Shown piece by piece: positions 43,282 through 54,293 of a stretch of 54,293 nucleotides of DNA. Every line of letters starts with the position of its first letter. Within the stretch, counting starts at the first letter, position 1. The notes below the pieces were generated by a model, which searched no databases, was not told where the DNA came from, and saw nothing but the letters and a program-made list of their open reading frames with translations. The DNA lies in contig KL197772.1 in assembly GCA_000697665.1 (NCBI GenBank), positions 13,323 through 67,615 of the forward strand, in the 5' to 3' direction. A program made the translations under genes and the position numbers. This DNA is from Jaapia argillacea MUCL 33604 (taxonomy: Eukaryota; Basidiomycota; Agaricomycetes; Jaapiales; Jaapiaceae).

Positions 43282-45291
43282 CTAATACGACCCTCCACCT
43301 CCACCTCCACCACCTTGGAAGAATTGCGCAAAAGGATGACCTTCGAACATGAAGCCTCCCCATCCCCCTCCTGGGTGGAAACCGAAGGGTGAACCACCTT
43401 GTTGGAAGGGATGTCCACCTTGTTGAGACATTGGGTCCATCGGATCGTCGCCTGCGTCGAAGCGTGCACGAAGTTCTAGGCAAAGTTGGTGTCAATATAT
43501 TGGATAGGACGGAACGAAAAGAAATATCGAACCTGGCTTGGACAGGACCTCGTAGGCCTCGTTGACCGCTGCCTGCTTGGTTTCACTACCACCCTTGTCG
43601 GGATATGCCTTCATAGTCGCTTTTCGGCTGGAGGAACCGAAGTACAGTGAGCACGACATAGGGTTAGGTGTCGAGAATAAGCTGATACGCACTAAGCTTT
43701 CTTGATGGTTTTCTCATCGGCATCCCTAGCCACACCCAAGACTTTGTAATAATCTTTCTGTTTCGACTGCTTGAGGAGCTTCTGGGCACGTTGCAGTCGT
43801 TGATGAACCTGAAGTCGAGGAAAAGAATCAAACCTACGGGCTTGAAGAATAAACGAGAATATAACTCACGTCTCGGTCGCTCCTCCCACCAGCCTCAAAG
43901 GCTCTCTCCAATACTCTCACTGCCTCCTCCCACTCCTCCTTCACCGTCAACGCTTCCGCCTTCCCAAGAAGACCAGTAACATCATCGCCACTACCCTTCA
44001 TGCCTAGACACCCAAACAATCAGCGAGAGGAAAAAAGAAAAGTGAACAAACAAACTTAGTAATGTATCACACCAAATTTCCCCGTCCCTCGCCTTACCCA
44101 TCTTCGTATGTGCTCTGCAAGCGACCCGGTAAAAGTCAATTAGCCATGGCGAACTCTTCGTAAGGTTCAAAATCTCCTCCAACGATCCCTCGTCTTCAAG
44201 ATGATCCTTTATTGCATCCTCAAATTGTTTGATCAATCCTCCACTGCCACCCTTAAGCCCCACAACCAACTCAACAACGGTCCTGCAGTTGCCGTCTGCT
44301 TCATGACGAGCTAGGCGATCGAATAGCTTAGCAATAGACTTGACCATTCGGCGAGTGGGGAAACAGGGTTTGGAGTCGGGGTCGTAATAGAGGCGTTGTT
44401 TGAGGGTCGTGAGGGCTTGGTCGTCCAAGGATGACGCAGCCGCGAAAGGTTGCTGCGACGAGGAGGAGGATGGCGATGGTGGGACAAGGAAGTATGTAAG
44501 ACGGAAGATTCGCATCAGTAGAGACGTTGATGGTGATGTCAATGCGTCAAGCGCCTAAAGGAGTTGATCAGGGGTCAATGGGTCGAAATGAAATAGGGCA
44601 GAGAAAACTCACGTCAGATCACCGACGACTCCTTCAACGTCGCCAGCTCGAAGAGAGCAATCGGCTCGCAATTGTCCAAACTCCACCGAATGCATCGCGG
44701 TCCGCAGGGCTGTACTCGCTTCTTCCTGACACAACGTCTACAGCTGCCCTGTTCGGCCGTCTAGCCTTCTTCTCTGCCTGTTCACCCTCCCTAACATCAA
44801 ACATGACTTCTATAGCCTCGGGATCATCCTCCTTCTTCCCCTTTGTGTATTGCGACAAAGACGCCATCGCCTCTGACCACTGTCCCGCCAACGCGAACGT
44901 TCGAGCTTGATCGGACGTATTAGAGGTAAGTTGGAGGATATTGTGTAGATCGGAAAGGACAAGGGAGTACCTCGATGGTGAGAGGGATGCAGTGGCGCGT
45001 TTGTGTTACTACAGGTGGTCCGCGGGGGAATAGTCTGTGCGAAGCCGGTATAGGTCAACTCACTGCGTTCAGGGGTAAACGTAACCTACTTATGATAGCT
45101 TCAGGATAAGTTCTGGCGGCGTCGTTAAACTGCTCAGCAGAGGGGTAAGGGTTGGCGCTGTTGAATATTTGAATCTTGATCGAGGGTAGGAGTCCTGGTG
45201 GGTACAACGCTGAGACGCCTCCAACAGCAGGGTCGGCAAAGACGACACGGTAGACCAGGACAAATATAGTTGTGAACGCTGCTATCCGCAT
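43282..45291 (-). pseudogene. Decayed DNAJC3/P58IPK-like ER co-chaperone gene
   Basis: Family role: a TPR protein of the ER lumen whose J domain recruits BiP. Exon 1 (45291-45090) gives a signal-peptide-like start (MRIAAFTTIFVLVY), YPPGLLP and FNDAART. TPR-like text follows to 44570, then 44557-44056 (MRIFRLTYFL), 44003-43870, 43808-43693, 43627-43533 and 43475-43282. Introns of 52-65 nt fit well, for example 43476-43532 and 43628-43692. The J domain reads DYYKVLGVARDADEKTIK and then AYPDKGG, with Tyr in place of the invariant His of HPD. Damage: adjacent TAG and TAA near 45010, a probable extra base near 44745, and a missing base near 44541. The C-terminus is the usual Gly/Phe-rich tail. Confidence 0.8.
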
Positions 45292-47949
45292 CGTAGCCTA
45301 GTATAATCTCGTGGACATGAACGAGCAACAACGTTCAACTTTCGTTGACGTCAGTCTTCCCATGTCAACCTTCCCACGGTTTCTGAATCCAAGAAGATGG
45401 GGAAGTTATCACTTGACCACTCGCTGAACTACCTCACTATGACCCTCGCCTCCACCCCAGCAGTGCAATCCAACGGTACCCGTTCAGCACCTGCACTCAC
45501 GCGCCTATTCACAATCAATGTCGACCCGGCAATTCTTTCCATCCTGGGCTCGTTCGGGCTCGTGACTCTGCCTGTCGACCCATCGCCCAAGTAGGGATCT
45601 TACCATCTGTCAATGGTGGCCGTCTCCTTGTTTGGTCCGCTTGGTGATTCGTGAGTCCCAGAACCTCCCCTCCGTCCTCTATATCCTAATATCCAATATC
45701 TTGCTAGATACTTCTGTCATCTTACCTATTTGCCTTCGATCCTCTACCCAAGCCACCGCACCAATTCGCTTTCGCATCTGTATTTGAATCCTTTGTGGGC
45801 CGCTAGAGGGGCGGGTCTGGGTTCGGGAGCGAGAGCGCGACGTTCGATGTAGGAGCAAACGACGAGAGCTCGTCGTCGTTCTTTCAGGTATGTTCTTTCT
45901 CTTGATAGGGCTCATACCATTTCATCTCACGTTCTGTTCGACCAGCAGGCTTTCATCCAGTCCATGATTATTCGCCTTGTTCAAATCGAATTCTACCCCA
46001 TCTCTCATCAGTTGTAGACCGTTGTGTATGTTGTATCTGCCTCGCCGTTATCTCTAGAGAGGTTTACCCAAGCGTTTCCCAGCCATCCCTCATCGCCATT
46101 GCCACGCCGATGCCCAAATTCGCAATACCAGCATATATGCTGGGGTATCCACTCATCCACCAGCATGCGGCGGCCCCTCGATCGGAACATTTGCTTCACG
46201 CCAACGCGACTTACAGGTGCTGCAACGCTGAGAGATGGGCGAGTGAGAGCGCGAGTTTTGATACAGTGACGAACTAAGACTTTCCATCCTTTGTCAATCG
46301 GGTATGTTTGTTCTCCTCACTATGACCCCTTCCATTTTATCCAACATCGGTTTCCATCAACAGGCTTTCGCCGATGCCGGAACCCTTCATGTCCACCCCC
46401 CGTTCACTGTGAATTCCACACTTTATCCCTCATCAAGTTCTCGAACCAATATCCTACCCTCGCACCCTACCAACTCTTCGCATGGAGTGGGAGAGTTGAT
46501 TTGGGAGATCGTCGACGAGGCAGTATGGATGCTCCATTTCGATTGATCGCGGGGAAGCCTGTGATGCTGGGGTGGCGTTGTCCGTTGGATCCACCGATCG
46601 ACTGGAGCCAGATGTTTGCGAATGTCAGGATCTTCGTTCCGCCCGCCCCACCTATGGCCGCTCTTTCGTTGGCGACACCTGTGTCGTTGCAAGCCAACCG
46701 CTTTCACCCCTCTTGTTTGGAAGTGTCTCGGAGTCCCACCGAAGACTTGAATCAAACACAAATTCATCTTGATCAAGCTCACGGACTCTCGACCCTTTGT
46801 ATCTCTCCGGTACTTGGAAGCATTTCGCTATCGCAAGCCTATTCATTCTAGTCGACTTCGGTTTCATTCTCGACAAAGCGACCAATTCGTCATCCAGTGC
46901 AGATCAACGTTACTCTCGTGTTAAGGAGACTCCGTTCAATGTCCTGTTAGCGGGGAGTGAGAGGAACGCTATGGGGCTATGGGTTGCGATGGGGGAGCCT
47001 CGCCATAGGGAATGCCGTCGACCACCAGAGCCGGAAGCGAAAGATGTCGGGAGGAAGGCCCGAGTCAGCCAGTTCGCACTCTACGATGGTCGTCTGATCG
47101 AAGCGTGGCTGAAAATCGAACGATGGAGGATGGAAGATGGAGGATGGAGGTCAGTCACTGATCGTCCCCTGTCGAAGGGCACAAGTAGCTTACCCGTTTT
47201 GACATCCCGACTTTGTCGCTTACCCCCAGCGACTCTCAAGAACGGTTACCGCCACCGATGTTTGGCGACAGTCTGTCCTCTATATCTGGCAATGCTCTCT
47301 ACTCACAGTGATCAGCAATACGGGCGCCCAGCTTTCGGCATTTCTCGATCAGCCACGACAAACCCTGCTCATCGACATCCCTTTGAAGACGACGAGGAAA
47401 ACAACCATCCCTACTGCTACTCGGGGCGTCAACACCCTAGTTGTGAAGTTTAAACGGACATTCCAGACCGTGCCTATCGTTTACGTCCCTCAAGCACGGT
47501 CCAACATATCCCTTACCCACTCTTTTCGAGCCCCATGCCCCCGCTTGTGACTACTTACTCCGGGACAGATCTGTATCGTCATCGCTGCAACTCCGAATCG
47601 AAGATTGGGGTGTTGGGCTTACGCGGTCAGCTAACGCCTGCTCGTCAGTCGAGTACTATCAAGATGAAGAAGAGGGAGACGGGAGAGACGGATGGAGAAG
47701 AGGTGTTGAATACGAAGGGAGGGAAGGGAGCCAAGTTGACTGACACGGGAGCTTTGGCGCTGTCGACGGACAGAAACCAAGCACCTCATCGTCAAGAAAT
47801 TATCGCTCGACAACTCGCCGGCTCCGCCCTCACCTACAATCTACGCCCTCAGCTACTCCTCCACCTCAAGCCTGGTATCCTCGCCTCCCCTCGGATCCAA
47901 ATCGGAATCTCGAGACACATCGGTCTACACAGCTAAAGTGAATACCCCA
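45292..47949. other. Unassigned, possible unrecognised or decayed gene
   Basis: Intron-like signals occur (GTATGTTTG at 46301 to CAACAG at 46362). The exon after that could read AFADAGTLHVHPPFTVNS on the + strand, and a similar GTATGTTC-to-CAGCAGGCTTTC segment lies at 45889-45956, so part of this gene may be duplicated. Another frame, 47308-47550, reads NTGAQLSAFLDQP and KFKRTFQTVPIVYV. I could not assign any of this to a family. Confidence 0.3.
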
Positions 47950-48133
47950 TCTGCGGCAATCGCAGAGCTATCGCGAAGGCCGTCGTCTAGGTTGGATGTG
48001 GGAAGAGTGGGGCAAGAATTTGTGAGTCATTAGAGGACTCCCTTTCGATTCCAATCGATCTGGGAGGATATTGGAGAAGGGATTGGCTGGGATAGATCAG
48101 TATTACTAGTATGCCTGCGCATTTCTTTCATCC
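47950..48133 (+). pseudogene. Inverted fragment of the NAD(P)-binding protein gene
   Basis: Stretches around GCAGAGCTATCGCGAAGGC and GGTTGGATGTGGGAAGAGTG (about 47955-48020), and TGGGAGGATATTGGAGAAGG to TTTCATCCC (48061-48133), match the 3' part of the pseudogene at 48725-49799 but on the opposite strand. The piece between them is deleted. It is a truncated inverted copy. Confidence 0.6.
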
Positions 48134-48724
48134 CACCATGGAGATCCTGCTCAAAGCTAACAAACTGCCGGTATCATTTGTAATGATGTCGACCATTGGC
48201 ATTGATAGCCCTCCATCACGACAATGTAATGTAGCAAACAAGTTGACCAGAATACTCAGATGGTTCCCCATTTCACAACCCTTTCCATTCTCGTCTGCAG
48301 TGTGCCCATAAAGCTTATTGACCCCCTGCAAATCCGCAGTTCGAGTCAATTCAACATTATGGCCCTATCTCTTGGCAACTCACATTCCGAAAGTTGGCCA
48401 TGGAGGCGTCGGCTTGGTCGGACACACTGAAGGTGTCGACGACCGAACATCGCATTAGCGACGTATCAGGAAGTTGGGCTAGTGGGTGAGGATAGTGTAG
48501 TGAATTGTTGGTGTCACGTTCTACTCCGATTGTGATGTCTTGACGACGGATGATAGATATGCGAGTTATGGCGGGCCTGAAACAAAACATCAAATCAATA
48601 AAAGCAAGAGCTAGAGGCAGAGCCAAACGCACGATGTAGGCTCTCATCGGCACTCCACTGAATTCACTCCTGCTTTACCTTCACACAATGAGAACGGCAG
48701 GGATGAAAGCAACGCATGGGCAAA
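48134..48724. other. Intergenic, no gene recognised
   Basis: It lies between the two inverted NAD(P)-binding-protein remnants. Short frames such as 48653-48357 (-) have no known domain. Confidence 0.35.
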
Positions 48725-49799
48725 TCAGTAATATTGATCCCTCCCAGGCAAAGCCTTCTTCGATATCCTCCCAGACCAAATCAACTCGTCAATTTCCGGC
48801 TTGATTTTCAGAATCATGTCCTTGGTCGTCTTCGCAGACTTCCATCCAATGGACCGAGAGCGCTCAACATGGCAACGTGAGTTCGACCCAAGGTATGCAG
48901 ACTGTCGAAAGTCATTCCAGACGAGATCGAAAGGGAGTAAAAGTACGACTCACCCCTCCTATTAATTCAAATCCTCCTGCGTGACTTCGGTAGATTCTTC
49001 ACTCTTCCCATGTCCAACCTCGACGAGAGCCTTTGTGATAGCTTTGCAAATGTCATGCATGAGGTATTCGCCACTTTCACCAAAGTAGGAAACTCCTCGT
49101 CCATTCGGTATAGTTGGATGTTGGATCGGAAACGGCACGATCGAAAAGAATCATGCATAAATCGGCCACTGTCAAGAAAAGGGCAAAAATTCGATGATCG
49201 TCACAGACGGAAACCTGCGAAATTCTCACCTTCATGGATCTCAACATCAGGCCAATGGTTCTTCCCCTCTCCAACCATACCACCCTGTGCTCTATCCCAA
49301 CCCGCTTTGATCAAACCGGAAGTAGGACGGAACGTCTGTTTGAGATCCCCTTGTCGAACAGAGGGCCGGTGGCAAGACCGTAGATCATCGAAGGCAGGAT
49401 GATATGTGATCTGACATATCCCTGTCGGCCTGCTTCGACAACAACGAGGTCGACATCGCGATGAGGTCGAGTGGGCGTGAGAGATTCGATTTGCGGGATA
49501 TTAAGATCGGAGTAGATGGTTTTAGTCGCGTAAAGACCATTTGCCTTGTCGGACAGAAAACCTTGACAAAAGTCAAGATCCCAAGTCACCTGTATCGATT
49601 TGGGATGAACATACCAGTCTCCTAGGGATCTCTCCCGTCTTCTCATACCTTTTCTTCAGCCCACTCAAGATCGCCTTTGCAGCGCCCAAATCATTCGCGT
49701 TAGCCTATCCATAATCCCATAGATCAATCGTGTATCCAACCACACGTAAAAGAGACGGACTCACTATAGCAAAGACCACGCTCGATTTCGACGCCACCT
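48725..49799 (-). pseudogene. Decayed NAD(P)-binding epimerase/NmrA-like gene, 5' part missing
   Basis: The - strand blocks correspond in order to the common fungal NAD(P)-binding (atypical SDR) proteins: SSVVFAI, intron, ANANDLGAAKAILSGLKKRYE (about 49700), then GLYATKTIYSDLNIPQIES (49540), HIILPSMIYGLATGPL (49410), LIKAGWDRAQGGMVGEGKN (about 49290), VADLCMILFDRA, YFGESGEYLMHDI and, after a further intron, ERSRSIGWKSAKTTKD (about 48860), ending RDQYY. The N-terminal half with the glycine-rich cofactor motif is absent. The frame shifts at least three times. Upstream it runs directly into the Dus3-like relic. Confidence 0.75.
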
Positions 49800-51286
49800 C
49801 TCTCGCACGGACCATCTCGACACATTCCTTAATGTACCCCCCAATCCGCCAATTTCTGATGCCGTTGTTGTCTCGTTCTTCCATACAACTGCCACCCCAA
49901 CAAAGGGATTCGAAATGACAGGAAAACATCAAGGGAACACAAGAGTTCAAACGAGAGGTCAGTTTCGATTTCCCAAAGCAAGGCCGAACATACCGTCATC
50001 TCCCTCACTCCTCAGTCTCCCCATCAACTTATGCACGGTATTCCTCCCATCCTTCACTCCAGTCCGTAGTTCAAGTGTGAGAGGGATTGTACCCAGTGCT
50101 CGGTTCATCCCAGTGAGGATTTTGGAGAGTTTCCCGGAGTGTCGAGTACTGTCGCATGCGTTAATTGAACGGCACGGCGAAATGAGAGGGGAAGAGGGAC
50201 GATAGAGGACGAGAAAGACGTACAAGCAGACCCAGCACCACTCTTAAAAACCAAATCAATCGGACATCCACAATTCAAATCGACAAAGTCCACACCCTTA
50301 CTCGCCCCTACAACAACAACCAGTCAAACCAAACCCTCCCAAAGGAGCAGAAAAACTCACCTCCACTATCAAATCCCCCAAACTTCAGCAGCACCAACAC
50401 AAACACCTGGTTTCCCACCCGCAAGTTGTATACCGAATATTTTCTCTGAAGGGTGACGACGGACTGGGGACCATTCTTCTCTTGAGGCTTGGAGGAAGGA
50501 GGGGGCTAGACCCACTAGAAGGGTTGTTAGCGATATACGGGAGCAGAGGTGGGGTGTAGACGGCGGGCGGGGAGGAGGGAGACTGAGGAGGGAGATAGGA
50601 GAATGACTTACTCTCGCCACAAGTGATATCCGCTCCTAACGAAACACACAATCTCCTAAAAGGCTGTCAACAATCATCGTTAGGTACCAACGCGGAGAGG
50701 TAAAGGTAAAATGGGTCATGCACCAGGTTTCCTACGGTCGTCAACGGTGCCAAGTCTAAAAACGGATGAAGGGGTGAGGCATACAGTCAGAAGTGCGCAT
50801 ATACAAGTAGGACGGAAAAAGCATAGCGCAGACGCGAGGGCTAGTGCGCATAGACGCACAACCGTATTGTAAAAATGCACCCAAACCAGACAGACAGAAT
50901 GAAAGCGAAGATCGAGGATGAGGGTAAGGAAACGAAAATGGAAAGGGAGAGGAGGATCGACGAAGAAAAACGTATAGGTCATACCACTCCAGTTCAAGCT
51001 CTTCTTCTCGTTGAACCTCATCGGGACATCGGGCGTATCGGCATCGGGGTGTAGGTCCAGTTAATCTCTTCGACCCACCCTGGCTGTCGCGTGCATCGCG
51101 AGGGTCAGATGTGGTGTGCGAAGTGGTGGCTTCTGCTGCGTCGTCGTCGGGGATGTCGACGGGCTGGCTGTATGCGATCACGTACCTGCGAGCGTCGTTA
51201 GTATATTTGGCCTGGGAGGGAGCAGGACGCACGTACTCTGCTTTGATAGCCGCTGTACCCGCTGGATACGACTTTTTTGGCTCCAT
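49800..51286 (-). pseudogene. DUS3: Decayed tRNA-dihydrouridine synthase 3-like gene, 3' part missing
   Basis: Dus3 reduces uridine 47 in tRNA using FMN and NAD(P)H. The start MEPKKSYPAGTAAIKAEY (51286) is followed by an intron with TACTAAC (about 51185-51231). Then come the blocks [92 protein letters not shown] and LYGRTRQQR, then YIKECVEMVRARE. The CCCH zinc-finger region expected after GGSKRLTG is missing, and the part after RARE is replaced by the neighbouring gene's sequence. Frameshifts occur near 50395, 50135 and in a G6 run at about 49846. The Cys of GCPID is intact. Confidence 0.8.
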
Positions 51287-53431
51287 TTGCGAGGGGCCAA
51301 GCTCTATGCTGAGGTGAGGCCGACAGGTTAGGGTTGGAAGGAGACGAGGGAGATGCATCACGAGCGGTGGGAGACTTGGTGAAAAGTGTTATCTTATCTT
51401 ATCTGCTTCTAAAATCGTATCTCATCCTTCCTTTTGTGGAGATTACTTGCAAGAGCTGAATGGGTGATTCTCGCTCTGGCGGTCTCATTGACTTGGTTGG
51501 TATCCAAAGGCGACATATACATTAGAGTCCATTAACCTAGCTGGTAATCCAAGCATAGTAATGAAAGGGCGAGGTCGGGAAAAAGTTCTGGAGATATCCA
51601 AATTGTTCCGATCACGTCGTGGTTCTCCGAGACATCTCCAAAACACGAGTGAAAGATATCAGTTGACCACAACACCCATGTCACCAGCGAAAGGGCGGGC
51701 ATAGAAGGGGTGAGTGGATCAAGATCCGGACATTGGCGAACGTCTCGCTCCAGTTGATGGATCCGACAGGAGGGAATAACGCCCAAAAGTGTCAGTCTTG
51801 CCTCCAATCAATCAAGAGGAGACATTCAAACTGCCTCCTCGACGATTATCTCCCAAGTCCACCTTCCAATCCATGCAAAGTGTCGGGTGAGTGAGAGAGC
51901 GACGGCGGCTGGAGAAGCTGATGGGAGATGGAGTGTGAAATTCGAAGTGAAAAAAGAGGTTATGAACGGCCTGGGAAGCTTCTTGTTGGAAAACAATGTT
52001 CGATGGGACTGAAGGCTATGATCAGGGGAACGGCCATATTTGATTGAAGTTTCCTGAGCTCTCCGGAATCCCTGCGTTCGCAATGGTGCTCCCGCTCGCC
52101 CACCTCTCGGTCTTATTTGTTGCGATCGCTGATTGGTACGAGTACAGTCCGCTGCCAGATGTAGAGGTCATAGCGTCTCCGAGGATAGACGGTGGTAAAC
52201 ATTCCTGATAGTTCGCTGGGAGTAGGCCTCAGAATCAGAGCGCGAATGCAGGCGAAGTACTCATACCTTTCGTCAAGGAGTGATGGAGGGCTGACCTCGA
52301 TCTTCGACCCTTCGGTTGTTAGCGACGCCTCTCCGATCGGTTAACCATAGCAGAGTCGGAACGTATTGGCGGCGAAACATCCATTGACCACGAATGACGA
52401 AGGAGCACTGATTTGTGAGGGATGAGAGTGGCTACGTGCGCTCTTCCTCGGGTCTCGAGGCAGTTGTGGAGGCAGTAGAGTAGGAGATGCGCAGACAGTG
52501 GCGCTCTCCGCACGGGCCGAATCAGGGTAGCTCGCAGCGCCCGTAGCAAGCTCAGAAGCGAACTGGTATTTGCGTGAAGCGGGAAGGAGAGGTTCGCATC
52601 GACAGGGCGCGCCGTGTACCATGTCGGTGGAGCCAAAATCGACGGCGATAGCTAAAGGGCGATACAGAGGGAACAGTGGGGCGCGACGAACTCTCCGCAC
52701 AGAACGACGAGGCAGGTACGACGGATGCAAAGGCCCACGAGTGACAAGGGGCGGGGCGCTGACGAACAATCGGAAGGTAATGATGGGTGAGATGGACACC
52801 TGGAATCGAAGGCCTGTTGGTTGAGTAGTTTGTAGGATGAGATGGGAGGGCCCCGATTATGAGAACGAACGTACCCGCTCGAACAACTTCGAGCTCTTCC
52901 AGCTTGTTCCCGCGTCCATACTCGCTCTCTCTCTCGGCTGCGCCTTCTTCCAACAGCCCATGCTGGAGTCAAATACGGACCAGAAAGGAATTTGGCGTGC
53001 TAAGGGAGGACACGAGGGTGGTGCGAAGTTCCATGATTACTGAGGATGGGAAGCGTAATCGAGACGCGTGGCCTACAGACGAGGAGGCCCATCAATAAAC
53101 GGGAGATATGCAAGAGGGGGTGAACGCACGGAATAGGCGGTTGTTGGGACCAGGTTGAATTCACCCCTCTGCGACGATGTGCCTTGCCATGGGCTGGATG
53201 AGTGTAAGGCTGCTGTCCGGTATGGACAGCTGGAAGATAGACGAAAGAGGATTGAAGCTGTTGCTCGCAAAGTCGTTGATAGGGAAAGCTGGATCGAAGA
53301 CAGACGAAGCTTGGGTTGAGAAACGAGCGCGTGTTCGCAGTCACGCGCACAGGCGCCTATCACGATAACCAATCGATGGCGGACGCGCGGCCTGTCTCAA
53401 AAACTTTACCAACAACCATCATCTACACAAT
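51287..53431. other. Intergenic, no gene recognised
   Basis: About 2.1 kb upstream of the patatin gene on one side and of the Dus3 relic on the other. Frames at 52799-52341 (-) and 52837-53043 (+, ending KGGHEGGAKFHDY) are open but match nothing I know. TTATCTTATC at 51396-51405 is too short to call. Confidence 0.35.
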
Positions 53432-54293
53432 ATGTCTACACAGAACGAAGCTCGAGGATTGAGGTTGCTCTCGCTCGGTATGTTTGCACCGCGTATCCAT
53501 GATCGTGTGCTCACCCAACTGAGCAGACGGTGGGGGTGTCCGAGGTTTATCTCAACTGATCATCTTGCGAGAACTTATGGATCGAGTCGGGAGCGCTGCT
53601 GGTCTTGTCACACCTCCCCGTCCGGGAGAGTACTTCGATCTCATCGGTGGCACTGGTACCGGCGGGTGAGTACACATCGACGTGTTCCTCAATTATCTGC
53701 TGACGATCACATCCTCGGCCTCAGGCTGATTGCATTGATGTTGGGACCTCTCCGCATGTCGGTCGCGGATGCAATCACGACCTACGCTCAGATGTCAGAG
53801 CAAGTCTTTTCAGAGACAAAGTGGAAGGGTAGGGATAGCACTTTCAAGGCCAGCAAGTTGGAGGCTTTTATCAAGAGGATCATTGCTACGAAACTTGGTA
53901 ATCCTAATGCCCGAATGATGGTGCTTGGTAATAATGAACCTTCTAAGACGTGAGTCTCAATTTGTTCTTGGATTGTAATGTAATTCAAGCTGTGTTTTAG
54001 GTTTATTTGTGCTATGCCTGCTCATAACATCAATTCTGCTATTCCTCGACTGTTCCGCACCTATCAAGTTCCAAAAGGTTCAACTTTCAACTGTATGATC
54101 TGGGAAGCTGCCCGAGCTACATCTGCCACTCCAAATATTTTCAAGCCTATTGAAATTGGTGATTCTTCTATGCAGGAGCTATTTATTGGTGGTGGCGTAG
54201 GCTGTAACAATCCAATGAGACAGGTTCTTCAAGAAGCTGAGCTTGTCTTTCCATCCAAATATGTAGCATGTGTTTTGAGTATTGGTGCTGGAC
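53432..54293 (+). CDS. Patatin-domain protein, N-terminal part, catalytic residues replaced
   Basis: Four exons: 53432-53477, 53527-53665, 53725-53949 and 54001 to the window end. The introns are 49, 59 and 51 nt, all GT-AG, and the phases fit. The spliced product has the patatin oxyanion block LSLDGGGVRGL, then YFDLIGGTGTGGLIALM, where patatins have the nucleophile motif GxSxG. Here the Ser position is Gly (GTGTG). Further on, FIGGGVGCNNPM replaces the usual DGG/DGA catalytic Asp with Gly. The fold signature is otherwise good. In Agaricomycetes such domains often head NLR-like (NACHT or NB-ARC plus repeats) proteins. The rest of this one lies beyond the window, so its architecture is unknown. 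Confidence 0.85.

Noticed and set aside
46291-46851. 186-codon + strand ORF
   Set aside because: No recognisable domain. Intron-like signals fit another frame, so a single-exon gene is not supported.
52341-52799. 152-codon - strand ORF
   Set aside because: GC-rich open frame without motif or splice context; probably chance.
1-54293. CRISPR array, phage or plasmid genes
   Set aside because: No regularly spaced short repeats with unique spacers and no prokaryotic genes; the spliced genes are eukaryotic.

Overview
The window looks like a chromosome segment of a filamentous basidiomycete, probably an agaricomycete. The reasons are short GT-AG introns of about 47-65 nt with one clear TACTAAC branch site, a patatin-type gene of the kind that is expanded in Agaricomycetes, chromodomain Ty3/gypsy elements, hAT and Tc1/mariner relics, and reading frames broken mainly by CGA-to-TGA changes. 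No bacterial-style gene organisation, rRNA, convincing tRNA or CRISPR array is visible.

Layout. 1-8.4 kb: a pyrimidine tract, a 225-bp tandem repeat, a long hairpin with 424-bp arms, a decayed hAT transposase and a scrap of integrase. 8.4-18.3 kb: a nested mosaic of a dispersed repeat called D here, solo LTRs with perfect 5-bp target duplications, and a 3,091-bp TA-flanked Tc1/mariner-type element. That element carries a decayed transposase plus a second, convergent gene of unknown function. 18.3-28.8 kb: more 225-bp repeats, a solo LTR, a full Ty3/gypsy element (element A, 19871-26955, + strand) and another D copy. 29-40.1 kb: a gene for a coiled-coil protein split by a second, younger Ty3/gypsy element (element B, 31040-40003, - strand). 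43.3-51.3 kb: decayed copies of ordinary housekeeping-type genes on the - strand (DNAJC3/P58IPK-like, an NAD(P)-binding epimerase-like protein, tRNA-dihydrouridine synthase 3), two of them fused in mid-gene. 53.4 kb to the end: a spliced patatin-domain gene running off the window.

Elements A and B share a plan. Each has a self-complementary primer site 2 nt inside the 5' LTR, an open extension before gag, a CCHC gag, a GGTTTTTAAA motif at the gag stop (probable -1 frameshift into protease-RT-RNase H-integrase-chromodomain), and a third proline-rich ORF with its own CCHC zinc knuckle where env would sit. A has lost its integrase core by an in-frame deletion. B is complete but carries TGA stops, and its two LTRs differ only at CpG sites.

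Two styles of decay coexist. The mobile elements are damaged mainly by CpG-to-TpG transitions, which suggests cytosine methylation or a RIP-like process. The old host genes are damaged mainly by small indels and deletions. Because B's long frames contain no indels in pol, the indels in the host genes are unlikely to be assembly noise.
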